From: Jacaranda mimosifolia
Taxonomy: Eukaryota; Streptophyta; Magnoliopsida; Lamiales; Bignoniaceae
Direction: 5' to 3'
DNA length: 64,000 bases
NCBI GenBank assembly: GCA_018894105.1
Contig: CM032128.1
Span: 31,457,299-31,521,298, forward strand
Made by a program: the position numbers and the translations under genes
The notes under the pieces: generated by a model
Seen by the model: the letters and a program-made list of their open reading frames with translations, nothing else
What the model was told of the DNA's origin: nothing
Databases searched by the model: none
In this document: piece by piece, positions 1-12,900 of the stretch
How the letters are laid out: each line of letters opens with the position of its first letter
Position numbering within the stretch: the first letter of the stretch is position 1

Positions 1-3000
1 TGCTGGTCTTGCGAACACTTCTTCAAATTCAACTCAGATTGCTGCTTATGATTCTTCACTGAATGTTAATGGTGTTAGCGAAGCAGGAGATGGAGCAACA
101 GCCAATATTACAGAAAATGGGGTTGCTCCAGCTGATGGTATTGGATCTGCTGCCTTGCATCAGCCTCTGGATGGTTCTGGTATTTATTCTATTATTCTTT
201 AGACGCATATTGATTGAGGGTAGCTTTTGCATTTCAATCATCTGATTTGCATGTGCCATGGGCTGTTGAATGTAAATGAACACCTCAAAGCTGCCATGCT
301 TTCCTGTACCCTTTGACATGACAAGGTCGCCACTGGTCATGTGACCATGCCAACCAATTGAAGTCATAGTTTTGAAATTTCACTGGAGAAGTCCATACAC
401 TACTTATGGCGGTGTACTTTGATAAGAACTTCTATTTAGACATGAATGCATGTAGTAAGAGCTAAATAATTGGAAAAAACATCATTTATTTCTGCAAACA
501 TGTTGCATTTTAATGAATATTTTTTAGTTTAGTTTCTCTTGAAATTCTTTCATAACAACATGCATAGGTATATATGGTCACTATATTATGTTTTTCCTCC
601 TTAATGCATTTGTTTTTGACTTGTATGTTACCTTGTTATATGGCTTAAAGATGATGAGATGATGAGAAAGGCGATACATGCAAATTCCGCATAAAGTTTA
701 GATAAAAATGAAAGTTATCGTGAATTGCTGTTAATTTGGTTTAATGGAAATTGGAGAGGGATTTTTTAATGCATGTGTGAAAAAACTGATGTTTAACCTG
801 GTAAGTTTGTATTTACTTTTCTTTTAATGGTTGAGTGAAACCAACACCTTTTTCATTGGAATGCTGAATCCCTTGCTGAAACATTTTATGGCAGGCCTTA
901 GTGCAGAAGAAGAAAGATTATGGAGTATTGTGACGGCTAATTCTTTGGACTTCAATGCCTGGACTGCCTTAATTGAAGAAACGGAGAGAATGTCAGAGGT
1001 ATGCCTGATTGATTCAAATTTGGCTTATCTGCTTTCTAAGTTTTGTTTTCTAATGGTACAAACTTGGAGCTTGAACATTGTTATGATGCTTTCTGATTTG
1101 ATTAATTGAGGTGCAAGAACCACTCTATTAACATGCTACTTGTCTTTTATACTGCCTTCTTAGGATTGGTTTTAGGGGACTCTCCTTGTTATTTTTTATT
1201 CTTCATTGGTGGAAATCAATTGAAACTAACTTGCTTATTCTTTTTGTCCTTTTCTAGGCCAACGCTTTGAAAATTAGAAAAGTTTATGATTCTTTTTTGG
1301 CCGAATTTCCTCTTTGCTATGGTTACTGGAAGAAGTATGCTGATCATGAGGCACGCCTCAGCTCAATGGACAAAGTTGCGGAGGTTTATGAACGTGCTGT
1401 TCAAGGAGTTACCTATTCCGTGGACATGTGGCTGCATTATTGTGTTTTTGCTATTGGCACTTACGGAGATCCTGAAACTATCAGAAGGTAATTTCCTTTG
1501 CATCAGTTGCTTAATTAAAGCTTGTGTGGCCCCCATGATATCTTGATGTTATGGTGTTGAAGTTATCTTTTATTGCTCTCTAACATGATTTCAGCCATCT
1601 GCAACAGCAATTACTGAAGTATAAGGTGTAAAGGTTTGTAGCAAGTGCACATTAGATTCAACAATTATCTGATGTGCAAACCCTTGCTTCACTGGCCCCT
1701 AGCTTCACTGGCCCCTATATTTAGTAGCTGTGTCTGTTTAGGTTTCAATTGTAACTCATAGCCCTCCAGTTATATTTTTCCCCTTAGGGGTTAGTAATGC
1801 AATTCTTCATGAAAATTTGCTGTTTTTAACCATGGCACATGAGGTGCTTCAATACACAATTGCTGCCCTGAAGATGTCGCACAGTTAGGCTAAGATGGCC
1901 TGTATGACTCCTCCCCTGACGAGCTGTGTAAGATTCTTTTGAGGAAGGTAAATGCAGCAAAATATTGTTAGTTCAGAATTCTCTAGTGCTCTTTGAGTGA
2001 ATTATTCCTTCCTCTTCCATGCCAGTCCTATTTATGTGTCCGTGGTTGACCGTGGATTTACTTGCATCGTTGCTGAGTGTTACAATGGTATTTTACTGTA
2101 ATGTTGTTTCAGGCTATTTGAAAGAGCATTGGCATATGTCGGAACTGACTACTTATGCTTTCCACTTTGGGACAAATACATTGAGTATGAAATTTCACAA
2201 CAGGATTGGCCTCGTGTCGCCACAATTTACACTAGGGTATTGGAAATTCCAAATCAGCAGCTGGATCGTTACTTTGAAGGGTAATTTTTCATGCTTAAGG
2301 CTTTTTCTTCTTCTTTATTATCTTTATTTTAAAATGAACTCATAGGCTTGACTATGTGATCATATGTTAATTTTTATTCTTGACAAGTCAACCTCCTTTT
2401 CCTGCTCCTGCCTCTTTTGCCCTGATTCCTTGTATGTGACTAAGTCACTAAGAAGTGAGATTTATGGTGGTTGTCCAAACTGGGTGGTTTCAGTTAATTC
2501 CAAGCAATCATCTCATGACAACTTCTCTGTTACTTGAGTTGTTCAGTAGTTGAAAACCAAAATGAAGACCATCACAATATTGTGCTATTGTTCCTTAGAA
2601 AAATTTCCTGATCCTGTTTCCCTTCTTTTCCTTTTTGCTCTTCCTCTACATGGCCGAGAGAAGAAAGGCCTGGTATCTCATTTGACCTCAGCTATATTCT
2701 TGCTATTTGTCTCATATTTGGTATTGAGTTATATGCGTCTCTGATCCTGTTACGTTTTCCTTATGACTGATGTTTTAAGCTGTTGGGCATGCTTTTACAG
2801 ATTTAAAGAATTGGTTGCCAGTCGGCCCCTGTCTGAGTTGCGAACGGCCGATGAAGCTGCTGCTGCAGCTGCTGCAAATTCTGAAGCTGTAGGTCAAGAA
2901 AATGAGGGAGAGGCTCCTCCTAGTGCTGCAGAACAATCTTCTAAGGCTGTAAGTGCAAGCTTAAAAGATGCTGAGGAGTTGGAGAAGTATATCGCTGTTA

Positions 3001-6000
3001 GAGAAGAGATATATAAGAAAGCTAAAGACTACGATTCTAAGATCATTGGTTTTGAAACAGCTATTAGGAGGCCTTACTTTCATGTGCGGCCCCTCAATGT
3101 GGCAGAGCTTGAAAATTGGCATAACTATCTTGATTTTATTGAAGGTGGAGATGATTTCAATAAGGTATCCAAGTTCGTTTCTTTTGGACATTTTTTCATT
3201 TCTCATGGCATGTAGCTTTAGTTGTCCTTGTTATACATTGACTTACAGTTAAGTAATATCTGCCGCGTCATATGCTTTATTGGCTAAACCGTTGGAGAAG
3301 CATCTTTTAAAACGGGATATTGAACTTGGACTAAAGCATGGGCCTTCCATTTGCTTTCTATAAGGCTAAGTACTTCAAACTCACATTTTTGAGTCGAAAT
3401 TCTGGGTTCATGATGCGTAGTATGGCAATATATTTGTTTTAAAGTTCCAATGTTATGCATGCAGGTGTGTTCTTATCTTCCTAACCATCTATCTGTCAGG
3501 CAAGGAGGGTCCCTCCTTTCGTATTTGAGGGGCCTCCCTGTTTCGCCAGAGGAGTATTCCTTGTGCATTTCTCCTTATACTTTTTGTTATTTCTTCCATT
3601 TGCATAATATCGACTTTGAATTTGTTGATCTGTAACTTTGTTTGTGTGCTCAGGTTGTTAAGCTATATGAAAGATGTCTGATAGCATGTGCCAACTATCC
3701 TGATTACTGGATGCGCTATGTTTTGTGCATGGAAGCAAGTGGCAGTATGGAGCTTGCTGAAAATGCGCTTGCTCGTGCTACTCAAATCTTTGTAAAGGTA
3801 TGGAGTTTTATTATGGTGCATCTAAAACTTAATGTTTTCTGATTCAATCGTCCTTTTTGTAAAATTTAGTGAGGGAACTCTGATATGATATATTGCTAAA
3901 TAATTGTGGTACGCAAGCAGTAGAAAGATACTTCTTGTCAATAGATTAACTGAAAAGAAAAGATCCTTTTGTTTTCCTTGTACTGTTAAAAACTTGCAAA
4001 CACTGCCCAATTTAAATCGATTTTTAGTAGGAATGCATCTCTATTCTCTAGATTCATTTTATATATTATACCTATTTGCTTTCTTCCATTGACAAATATG
4101 ACAGTTACTAGAGGATGCTAGAATAAAATATCGACCAGAGCTCTTAATTGCATTTTTCCTTGTCTTGAGGATTTGAAAATAAATTTGTACAATATTTTTT
4201 TTGCTTTATTTTTTATTTTTATTTCACTTTACTTTGGCTGCATCAGAGCCTGTTACTAATTGAAAACTGGCACTGATCTTTTCCCCTAATTTTACTATGT
4301 GTTTTGCTGCTCTGATAGTGTAGCACTTTAATTTCCTAGAAGGGGTATCCACCTCTTTTCTCTCAGATATACTAAAATGTGAATGTCATGTTATAGTCTT
4401 TCATTAAGTGCATTGCATACAGGACACTGTAGGTCTGGTTATGGAAATATGTGGAATTAAAACTCAAACGTTCAATGGAAGAGATGAATCTGAGATGGAT
4501 TAAGTTACTGTTTTGCTAATTCATTGTCTGAAAATTGAGCTTTAGTTTTCAATATGTATAGATGCAAATTATAAAACAGAAATCAAAATGTGACTGGATT
4601 GAGTTAATTCAGAGTAAAGAGGTTGAGTAGGTAGCCTGCAAAACAAGCTAAAAAGATATTAGCCTTACACATGACACTGCCTGCCTCGTGGATTAAAATG
4701 ATGGAGTAAAATTGCCTGCTTCTCCAATCTCCAATGTTTACCTGCTTGGGGCTTGAAGTTTAATGGATGCCTGTAATCATGGGATCAATTGTCAATTATG
4801 AAATTGTATTTGTTTGAATGAGAGTCCAATTGTGATCGGTAGGGAAACTCGCTTTCCTATGGTTTAACTACGATCTGTTTGAACAGAGGCAACCAGAGAT
4901 CCATCTTTTTGCTGCTCGATTTAAAGAGCAGCATAGTGACATTTCTGGAGCTCGAGCCGCTTATCAACTTGTGCACACAGGAATTTCACCTGGGCTTTTA
5001 GAAGCAATCATAAAGCATGCGAACATGGAACATCGACTTGTAAGATTGCACGAGCAAGCTGTTTGGGTGAGGTTAACAATGTTTCTATTGATTTGTAAGT
5101 GTAGTTTTCTTGTGGTTCACAGGGAAACCTGGAAGATGCTAGTTCCTTGTATGAGCAGGCAATTGCAATTGAGAAGGGGAAGGAGCAGTCACAGACTTTG
5201 CCTTTGTTGTTTGCTCAGTATTCACGTTTTATATTCTTGGTATGTTTTGTATTCTCTGAGTTGTTTGCTGTTTTATCTGGGTATTCTATTCGCTTTCAAA
5301 TATGTGTAGTTCCTGTGGTCAATGAACAAAATTGTGCACTATGTTCTGCTTTTCTGTCATGTCTGGTGCTTGTATCTAGCATTTTTCGCTGTATTTCTGG
5401 AATCAAAACACACTTTTCAAATTTGTTTCTTTTCGGTGACTGCTAAAAGATGTGGACTGGTTCTGTCTAAGTTCCAAAATGCGTATGCTCTGTAGCTTTT
5501 TTTAAACAATTTGAGACACCCCCAGGAAACTTGTTAATAAATGTCCTCTTCCTCCCACATATGTGAGTCATTATTGCCATCTTGGGTTGATTAAAAGCAC
5601 TTACTTCGGGTGGTTGAAATTATGAATAAGGAATTTGTTTCTTGTAGTCTGTGTGACATCTAATGTGTGTTAAATTTTGTATGAAGGTTTCTGGAAATGT
5701 CGATAAGGCAAGGGAGATTCTCGTTCGAGGTGTGGAGAGTGCCCAATTGTCAAAACCCCTTTTGGAGGTTCTATCTCTGTTTTTCTTTTACTCTGTCTGT
5801 GCCCCTCTCCCGCTCTCTCTTCTTTCCCCTCTCGAAAATTAGGAAAAAGGTCTCTGCAGAGTAAAATGTTTCATTATCTCATATATTAAAAATACATTTT
5901 CTCTGTTTTTGTATAGCATTTGCGTTTGGATTAATGTTCAATTCTGAAATATTGTAGGCAATGATCCACTTAGAATCAATTCAGACACTGCCGAAGCAAA

Positions 6001-8237
6001 TAGAATATTTGGATTCCTTGGTTGATAAATTCATTGTTCCAAGTCCTGACAACCCTGGTCTTGCAAGTGTTGATGAAAGAGAGGAGCTATCAAGCATTTT
6101 CTTGGAGGTAACAAAGGCATTTGCAGCTACCTACTTATTGCTATTTTCAACTTGAAACTGAACTGAAAATATGGTTCTTGCTGTATTATACCATTGTTAA
6201 CTTGGCTGTATCAGTGATTGGTAAACTCAACTTAGATTTATTGTAGTATTCTTGGGCACCTTTTGTTGTCTTGGGGGTGTGCATTGATAATGTTTGTACT
6301 TGTTTTCTCCGAGTGGCCTTTTGTCATGTTTTTGTTGAGACTACTACATATGCAGTTTGATTTCGTGTGACTTCCAGCTTTTCTGTCTATACTGTATTCT
6401 CATAGATATTATACCAGCAAGATGCTGATTCACTTTGATATCAATAAACACCTATCTCGTTGTACTGGCAGACAATTGTTTTGGCTTAATGTGTTTGCAA
6501 ATGAAATTTTGCAGTTCTTGGATCTCTTTGGAGATGCGCAGTCAATCAAGAAGGCTGATGATCGACATGCAAAATTGTTCTTGCGCCACAAAAGCACAGC
6601 TGAATCCAAGAAGCGTCATGCAGAGGATTATTTAGTTTCAGACAGAACGAAACTTGCAAAATCACTTGTTTCAGCGTCTGCTCCTTCAGTGATGGGTGCA
6701 TATCCCAGTATGCAAAATCAGTGGGCATCAGGCTACGGTGTACAACCTCAAACCTGGCCTCAAGCCTCACAAACTCAAGGACAACAGTGGAACCAGGCCT
6801 ATACACAACAGGTGTTTGTTATTATAAACTTTTCTTTTGAGGGTGTTGGGTTTCAGCAGGAGCTAGTTCTCTGTAAATATTGACATTTTTGAAGATCGTG
6901 TGGGTTACATTACATGGCTTAGTATCAGTTTGCTAACTAAATTAATTCTCCAGATGCCGCCTAAGCACCTGTAGCATTTCTTAGGTGTGAACTTTGAAAT
7001 AATATTTGATAATGGAGTTAGAGGTCAAGAACCTGAAAATTGGTGAATTTAGTTGACAGCATTACCACTTGTTGGTATGCATCTCCTTGTCTTAATGCCA
7101 ATTGCCACATAATATTTTCTTATGGGCATGAAATACAAATAGCCTTTCGGTGGGCCCATATTAGAATGTCTTCTGTATCCTTTTTCTCTATTGTACATGT
7201 AATTTTTTTTTATTGAGTACAAATAATTTTAAATGTTTGTGTATGTTATTCTGCGTATCTTTTATTTACATCTATTCTTTTTCTCTTCCTTATATTGGGG
7301 TGGGGGATTATCGGACATGAGTTTGGGTGTAGCTGTTCCTGGTTTGTTTTTTCTTGCCTGCTACTTTGGGTTTGGCATGGTCTGTGGGCTGCTGGTATAC
7401 ATTGCTAAATTGTCTTGTGCTTCTTTATTTTTTAGGCTGCATATGGTGCATATAGTAGCTATGGAGCGACATACACGCATCCACAAATACCCACATCAAC
7501 GCCCCAGAGTGCTGCATATGGAACTTATCCTCCGACTTATCCAGCACAGGTAACAAATTTTTTTTGTTTTATTATTCCTTGAATAGTGCTCGGCAGCTAT
7601 GCCAAAATTGTTACATGCCCTATAGTCCTCCTGCTAGATGCAAAATACTTGCTTCACAATTGCGAACTAAGGGTTGAAATTGTGGCTATTGCCTTAGTGT
7701 TGCCCTTTTTTATCTTGTAAATGAGTTTTCTGCTCCATTAATGTTCCCACCCCCGCTGTCTGGGCCAATAGGAGATGCTTTGAATCACCATCTCTTCCCC
7801 ATTTGCATTTGTATTCTTATATTTTGTAATATTTGTTCTCTCTTTGGCATGTGGAATTGCATTTACCAACCCCCCCACCGACCCACCCCCCTGGCTTTTT
7901 TTTGGTGGTTTGGAATTTTTCATGCTGTAAAACCTCAAAAGGCGTGATTTACTCCCTCCTGTTTCTTTCAAGTTCTCAAGATCTTAGTTTTCCTGTTATA
8001 GTCTTTAGGTAAGATTTTGCCCCACACACACAAGCAGCAAAGTTATGGTTGTACTTTTTGGCAGTTTTGTAAGATATATGTTGAAATTGATTAGTTTTTG
8101 ATCCTTGGTAACATATGCAGGCCTTTCCCCAGCAGCCTTACGTGCAACCAGCATCAGCTGCAACTTTGACTCCAGCCCAGCAGCCTGCTGCTACTCCTGC
8201 CGCCGCTGGTGCTGCGTATTACACCAGTTACTACTGA
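1..8237 (+). CDS. PRP39: Pre-mRNA-processing factor 39 (PRP39), 5' end missing
   Basis: Splicing factor built of HAT (half-a-TPR) repeats. PRP39 is a U1 snRNP-associated protein that helps recognise 5' splice sites in the nucleus. Thirteen exons join in frame: 2-179, 895-998, 1258-1487, 2113-2280, 2801-3164, 3654-3797, 4887-5039, 5123-5239, 5687-5767, 5958-6107, 6515-6811, 7436-7549 and 8121-8237, giving 738 visible residues ending at TGA 8235-8237. HAT-like helices are clear, with W/Y-rich motifs such as [42 protein letters not shown] and ARATQIFVK. An Ala/Glu-rich linker lies in exon 5. The tail (exons 11-13) is low-complexity, rich in Q, Y, A and P, and ends in YYTSYY. The N-terminal start lies left of the window; the first visible exon is acidic and poorly conserved. 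Family assignment is firm; which PRP39 paralogue it is cannot be decided here. Confidence 0.93.
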
Positions 8238-9917
8238 GGAGGCAAAGGCTAATTATTCCAATCAGTTTTGCTGTGTGTGATGTGGTCCGTAGGTCGGCTG
8301 TAAGATATAGACCAATACAATACCATGAGTATTGATGTGCATGGATGTAGTTTAAATTGTCAAGGCCGTAGGTGGGATAGTAAATCTATTGATCTAGCAT
8401 ACATTTTGACGAGGCCATTGTATTTTCTCCTACTATTTCTTTAGCTGACAAGACGTATTTGATATTTGATTTTTGTGTTATGTAGCTTTAATTGATAACT
8501 TGACATAGGAAAGAAATTGACTTTATATTACTTTAGGGCATGTTTACTTTAATAGATGGGATAAAAGGGTGATAGATAACTTGTATGATTAAAAGGAGGA
8601 TATGCTTATTTTATTTAAATAAGACCATGTTTACTTGATATGATAAACAAAAGGGGATATAAATGTGTTTAACTATAATGAGTTGGATTATTGGATCACA
8701 CCCTTGAGGGTGTGATTAGTTATCAAGCAAAAGTAGGAATAGTGTCAGACGAATTAAATCATGGATTCATTATTAAATAAAGTAAATAATGTATTAGTTC
8801 ATATTAAATAATCGATATAACCTAATCATCAAATGTAAACAAGACCTTAGTTGACAACTTCTCATAGGCAAAATATCATCCAAAGAAGTATCATTTGTGG
8901 TGTCATTGCATTGTGCCTTTTTTGGTGATTACATTTGAAGGGTGGGAAATGGTCATATTTGGTGAAGGTCCTGTAAGTGCTATTACTATGGTTGGATGAT
9001 CTCTGAGGATCAATTTTTTCTATTACATTTTATATTTTATTCTAACTATGTAATGTATTTTAATAAATTATTTTAATAAAAATATATTTAATATACTTGA
9101 CATATATTTATCGAGTTAGAATATTTGATAAAATATGAAATGAAATATAGGGCTCAAATTAGGCCAATTGTGCTGTAAAATTAATGCAAATATCAGAAGT
9201 ATTAAACTAATTATGGAACCCATTAATTTTAATTATATTGTAACAAGAATTCAAATTCTCTTGTTTTGTTGTAATTGTATTCTGTTGGCAAACATATTTA
9301 TATTTATATCTATACTAAATTATTATGTTGAAAATTAAAAATTAGAAGAAAAACAAAATAAAATAGTTATTATATAAAAGGAAATTTGTAAAATAGTTAA
9401 AAGAAAAATCAATATATTTACTAAAATTCAATGACAAACATTAGATTAGTATCCGTATATTTACCCGCCGTTTACTCGATCAGACAGTACAATGAACGGA
9501 ATCATGGAAGCCGTTGAAATGCAGATCTGGAGTAACTACGTAGGGTCAAGATCCTGTCCTCCCAATAGAATAAGAAATAAGGAAGCATCACAACTATTCC
9601 AGTTTCTTCTCTCTTTCTCTCTCTGATCCATTCCATCGATTCTACTACTCACAATCTCTCTGAAACTTCGTGCTCTCTCTCTCTTAGTGGAAATTGATTT
9701 CTTTTCTTTCTCTTGTAGAATAATAATATCATATAAGATATTCAGTACAGTGTAGCGCCACTTATGAATATACATATACTATTCAAAAACGCAAGGAAAT
9801 AAATAAAGGGTAAAGCTCCATTTCGGATAATTATTTTCAATCTTTTTCCTAGAGTTCCTGATCTAGGGTTTAAATTTTTTCTGCTACTGTTTGTGGAGAG
9901 ATTGACAGCGGGGAAGA
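8238..9917. other. PRP39 3' UTR, intergenic spacer and 5' UTR of the G3BP-like gene
   Basis: No coding sequence is supported. The first roughly 200 bases are probably the PRP39 3' UTR, although no clean AATAAA is seen. A Tourist-like MITE occupies 8536-8846. The stretch 9000-9450 is AT-rich. From about 9590 a CT-rich tract resembling a plant 5' leader runs toward the next start codon. Confidence 0.6.
8536..8846. mobile_element. Tourist-like (PIF/Harbinger) MITE, 311 bp
   Basis: Imperfect terminal inverted repeats: the left end reads GGGCATGTTTACTTTAAT and the right end, reverse-complemented, reads GGTCTTGTTTACATTTGA. The element is flanked on both sides by TTA (8533-8535 and 8847-8849), the target-site duplication usual for Tourist elements. 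A second copy of the terminal motif occurs inside, near 8622. There is no coding capacity. Superfamily is inferred from the TTA duplication and terminal bases only. Confidence 0.7.
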
Positions 9918-12900
9918 ATGGCGAATCAGCACGCTGCTCCTGTCGCTTCAACTCAGGTATAATCTGACTTTGCATGTTTTCTATTGCATATGCATAAGTT
10001 GTATTGCTGCTTTCTTTTATGGTATCTATATTGAGTGATGAATTGATTTCTTTCTTTCTTTTTGTTTTTCTGAATGATGATTAGGTCGGCTCGTATTTCG
10101 TTCAGCAGTATTATCAGGTGTTTCAACAGCAGAGGGATCATGTGCATCAGTTTTATACTGATTCCAGCTCTGTTATTAGAGTTGATGGAGAAATCACCCA
10201 TTCTGCCTCCAGTGTTGTGGTACTGGCGTTTCCTTAAGACTACGATTGCTTTTGGATTTTTTGTTTTTTTGACTTCTGACTTGATTAATATGGATATGGA
10301 AAGATTTGGAATGATGTGAGGATTTAAAGCTGCTGTGTGTTTAATATCCATTTTGTATAGACTCATCTGATCAGTGGCTTACTTTGGTTAGAAAATATCA
10401 TTGCCTTTACTATTTATGAAGAGTTTTCTGTGGATCGCATAAATTGCTGTTTTCCAATCATTAAGCTTCAAAGTGGTCTCTTGGAAAATTTTGTGTCTAA
10501 GTTTTTCTGCACCTGAAAAGTAGTTAGATTTTTGTTTTGGTATGACGTGTGGTATTCTTTCTAAACTGTTGATCTTACAATTGTTTAGTTTATGTTGTAT
10601 TATGTGATTTGAGTTTCTAATAGAAAAGTAAGTGTTCCTCCATGATTGGCGTTCTCTGCCTCATGTGCTATTAAGAAGCAAAATTTTAGGTATCAATATG
10701 TTTTGTCATAATTGGCTTAAGTCTCTGAATTCGTGTCTGATTTTTGTTTTGATTCATACTGTATGTGGTTTGATTTTTAAAACTTCATATATTGAGAATG
10801 TATGCTCCTAAAGAATATTTTATTGAATTTGATAGAAGATGTGCCTCTCAAGTACAAATTTTCAATGATTGTGGATGTCAATAAAATACTAATATCATCT
10901 TCCATATCTATTCACTCTAGTGGTTGATATGAATTCCTCTGCCTAAAATGTCAGAATATTGAAAAGAAAGGAAATTTATATTTTAAACTTAACCACTTAG
11001 TTGTATAGGAATTAATCTATTGAATGGTTGTTTGTCTAGGTCTACTGTTGATAACTGAAAGGCACCCCACATGCCTTCACTCAAAAACTTGAAAAGAATG
11101 CGCTATGTATGATAAAAAAGAAAAGTTTATTAGTTTTTTCTGCTAGTTTGACAGGATCCTAGTTTAGTTGCGGTGCTTATGTTATTCATGATAGTTTGCT
11201 CTTCACCATATTGCATATTTTGAGCTGTTTCATTACATGCATTATTGATTGTTTCTTTGCTGATTCAAAGGTCCAGCATTGCCATTGAGTAAATTCCCCA
11301 TTTTTGGCTTTATTACAATAACAGTGTTGTGTCAAGCAGAGTTAGAAGAAAATTTCAAATTGCTTTTATCTTTTGGAGATAATCTGCATATTGATTTGAA
11401 AAGTGGAAATTAGGGACACTGAACCTTCTTTTCTTATAGCTTTCTCTCCTGTTTTTAATGAAGAAAATATGTACGCTGCAATCTAATCCTAATCAATGAG
11501 AACACCTTTTAAAGGATCTGAACTTACTGTAATTTGCCTCTATTTTAATCCTGACAGTATATAATTAATAGAAAGATCCAGTTGTCACAGTCAGGAATTT
11601 GAAAAGTCAAAACTGAAGTAATTCAGAGAATCCTAATTATAGATATTCTGCATTTTTCTTTAGGTAGAAATGTGTGATCTGGACTGCTTTCCATGAATCA
11701 GATCAATTTTACATGTTAGATAACATGAGGGGGAAAAAAACAGATACAAATAAAGAATATGGATCTGTCTGCTCGCGCTGTCCAGCAGCAATCAATGGAA
11801 TTCCGTATGCAAAGCAATTGAAAATTTTTCCTTTTCCTTTATTCAGCAATTGGCTTTTAAAATGGCAGATTGTTTGACAGATGTCATTAGGGTCTGTGCC
11901 TATCTAAACTCTGTTACCTACCTTTTACCCGCTGATATTGCATAGAAACGCATGTGCTGAATTTCTGTATTGTCCAAAGTTTAAGTGTATTAATCAGGTT
12001 TCTAATCAATTAATGCTTACATATGTTCGTTCCCTCTTCAGGAAATCCATCAACTAATCATGTCACTAAATTTCACTGGAATTGAGATTAAAACAATAAA
12101 TTCGCTCGACTCTTGGAGTGGGGGTGTTCTTGTGGTTGTTTCTGGTTCTGTCACATCAAGAGATTTCATTGGGGGAAGAAAATTTGTGCAGACCTTTTTC
12201 CTTTCTCCGCAAGAGAAAGGCTATTTTGTTCTGAATGATATGTTTCATTTTGTGGATGAAGAGGTGGCACCTATACCATTAGCACAAGAACAGAATGTTG
12301 ACTATCAGCCTACTATTTCTAGTCATCTTCCTGATCAACCAGGTATAGTCTGACTGATCTGGTGATTTATTCATGTGTTTTGGATATTTGATGCCTTCCT
12401 TGTATAGCTCAATGTAATCCTTGTAAGTAGAGTCTAATGCAGGAGACTCTTTACCTTGTATCTTTTCTTACACTGTTTTTGGTGGTACTGTGTGGACAGA
12501 AATTTTGAGTGACAAACATTGCAAATCATATGATACTTTGGATATCATGTCGATCATAATCTGGAATTGTTTATAGGTGGATCATTAATAAACACAATTG
12601 CATGATAGCTTCCAAATTTCTTTGGCTAAAGCAAGCGGGGAACTGTATATCAATTATCACAGATTCACATAGACATGGTACATCTTTCCACCAATTATAG
12701 CATGCAGCTTGAATATTAAATAAAATGTTAGATTTATAGATCTCAAAGTTCTTTGGCTAAATTAAGTGTCAGTTCTTTTAATGATATCAGGGCCTTTAAT
12801 GTTTCAGATCTATAGATTAATGTCAAGCTCAGATGTCGGGTTTCTTATTATCATTGTTTCGTATTTTAGACTATATAAAAACTTTTAGATTTTATGATCT

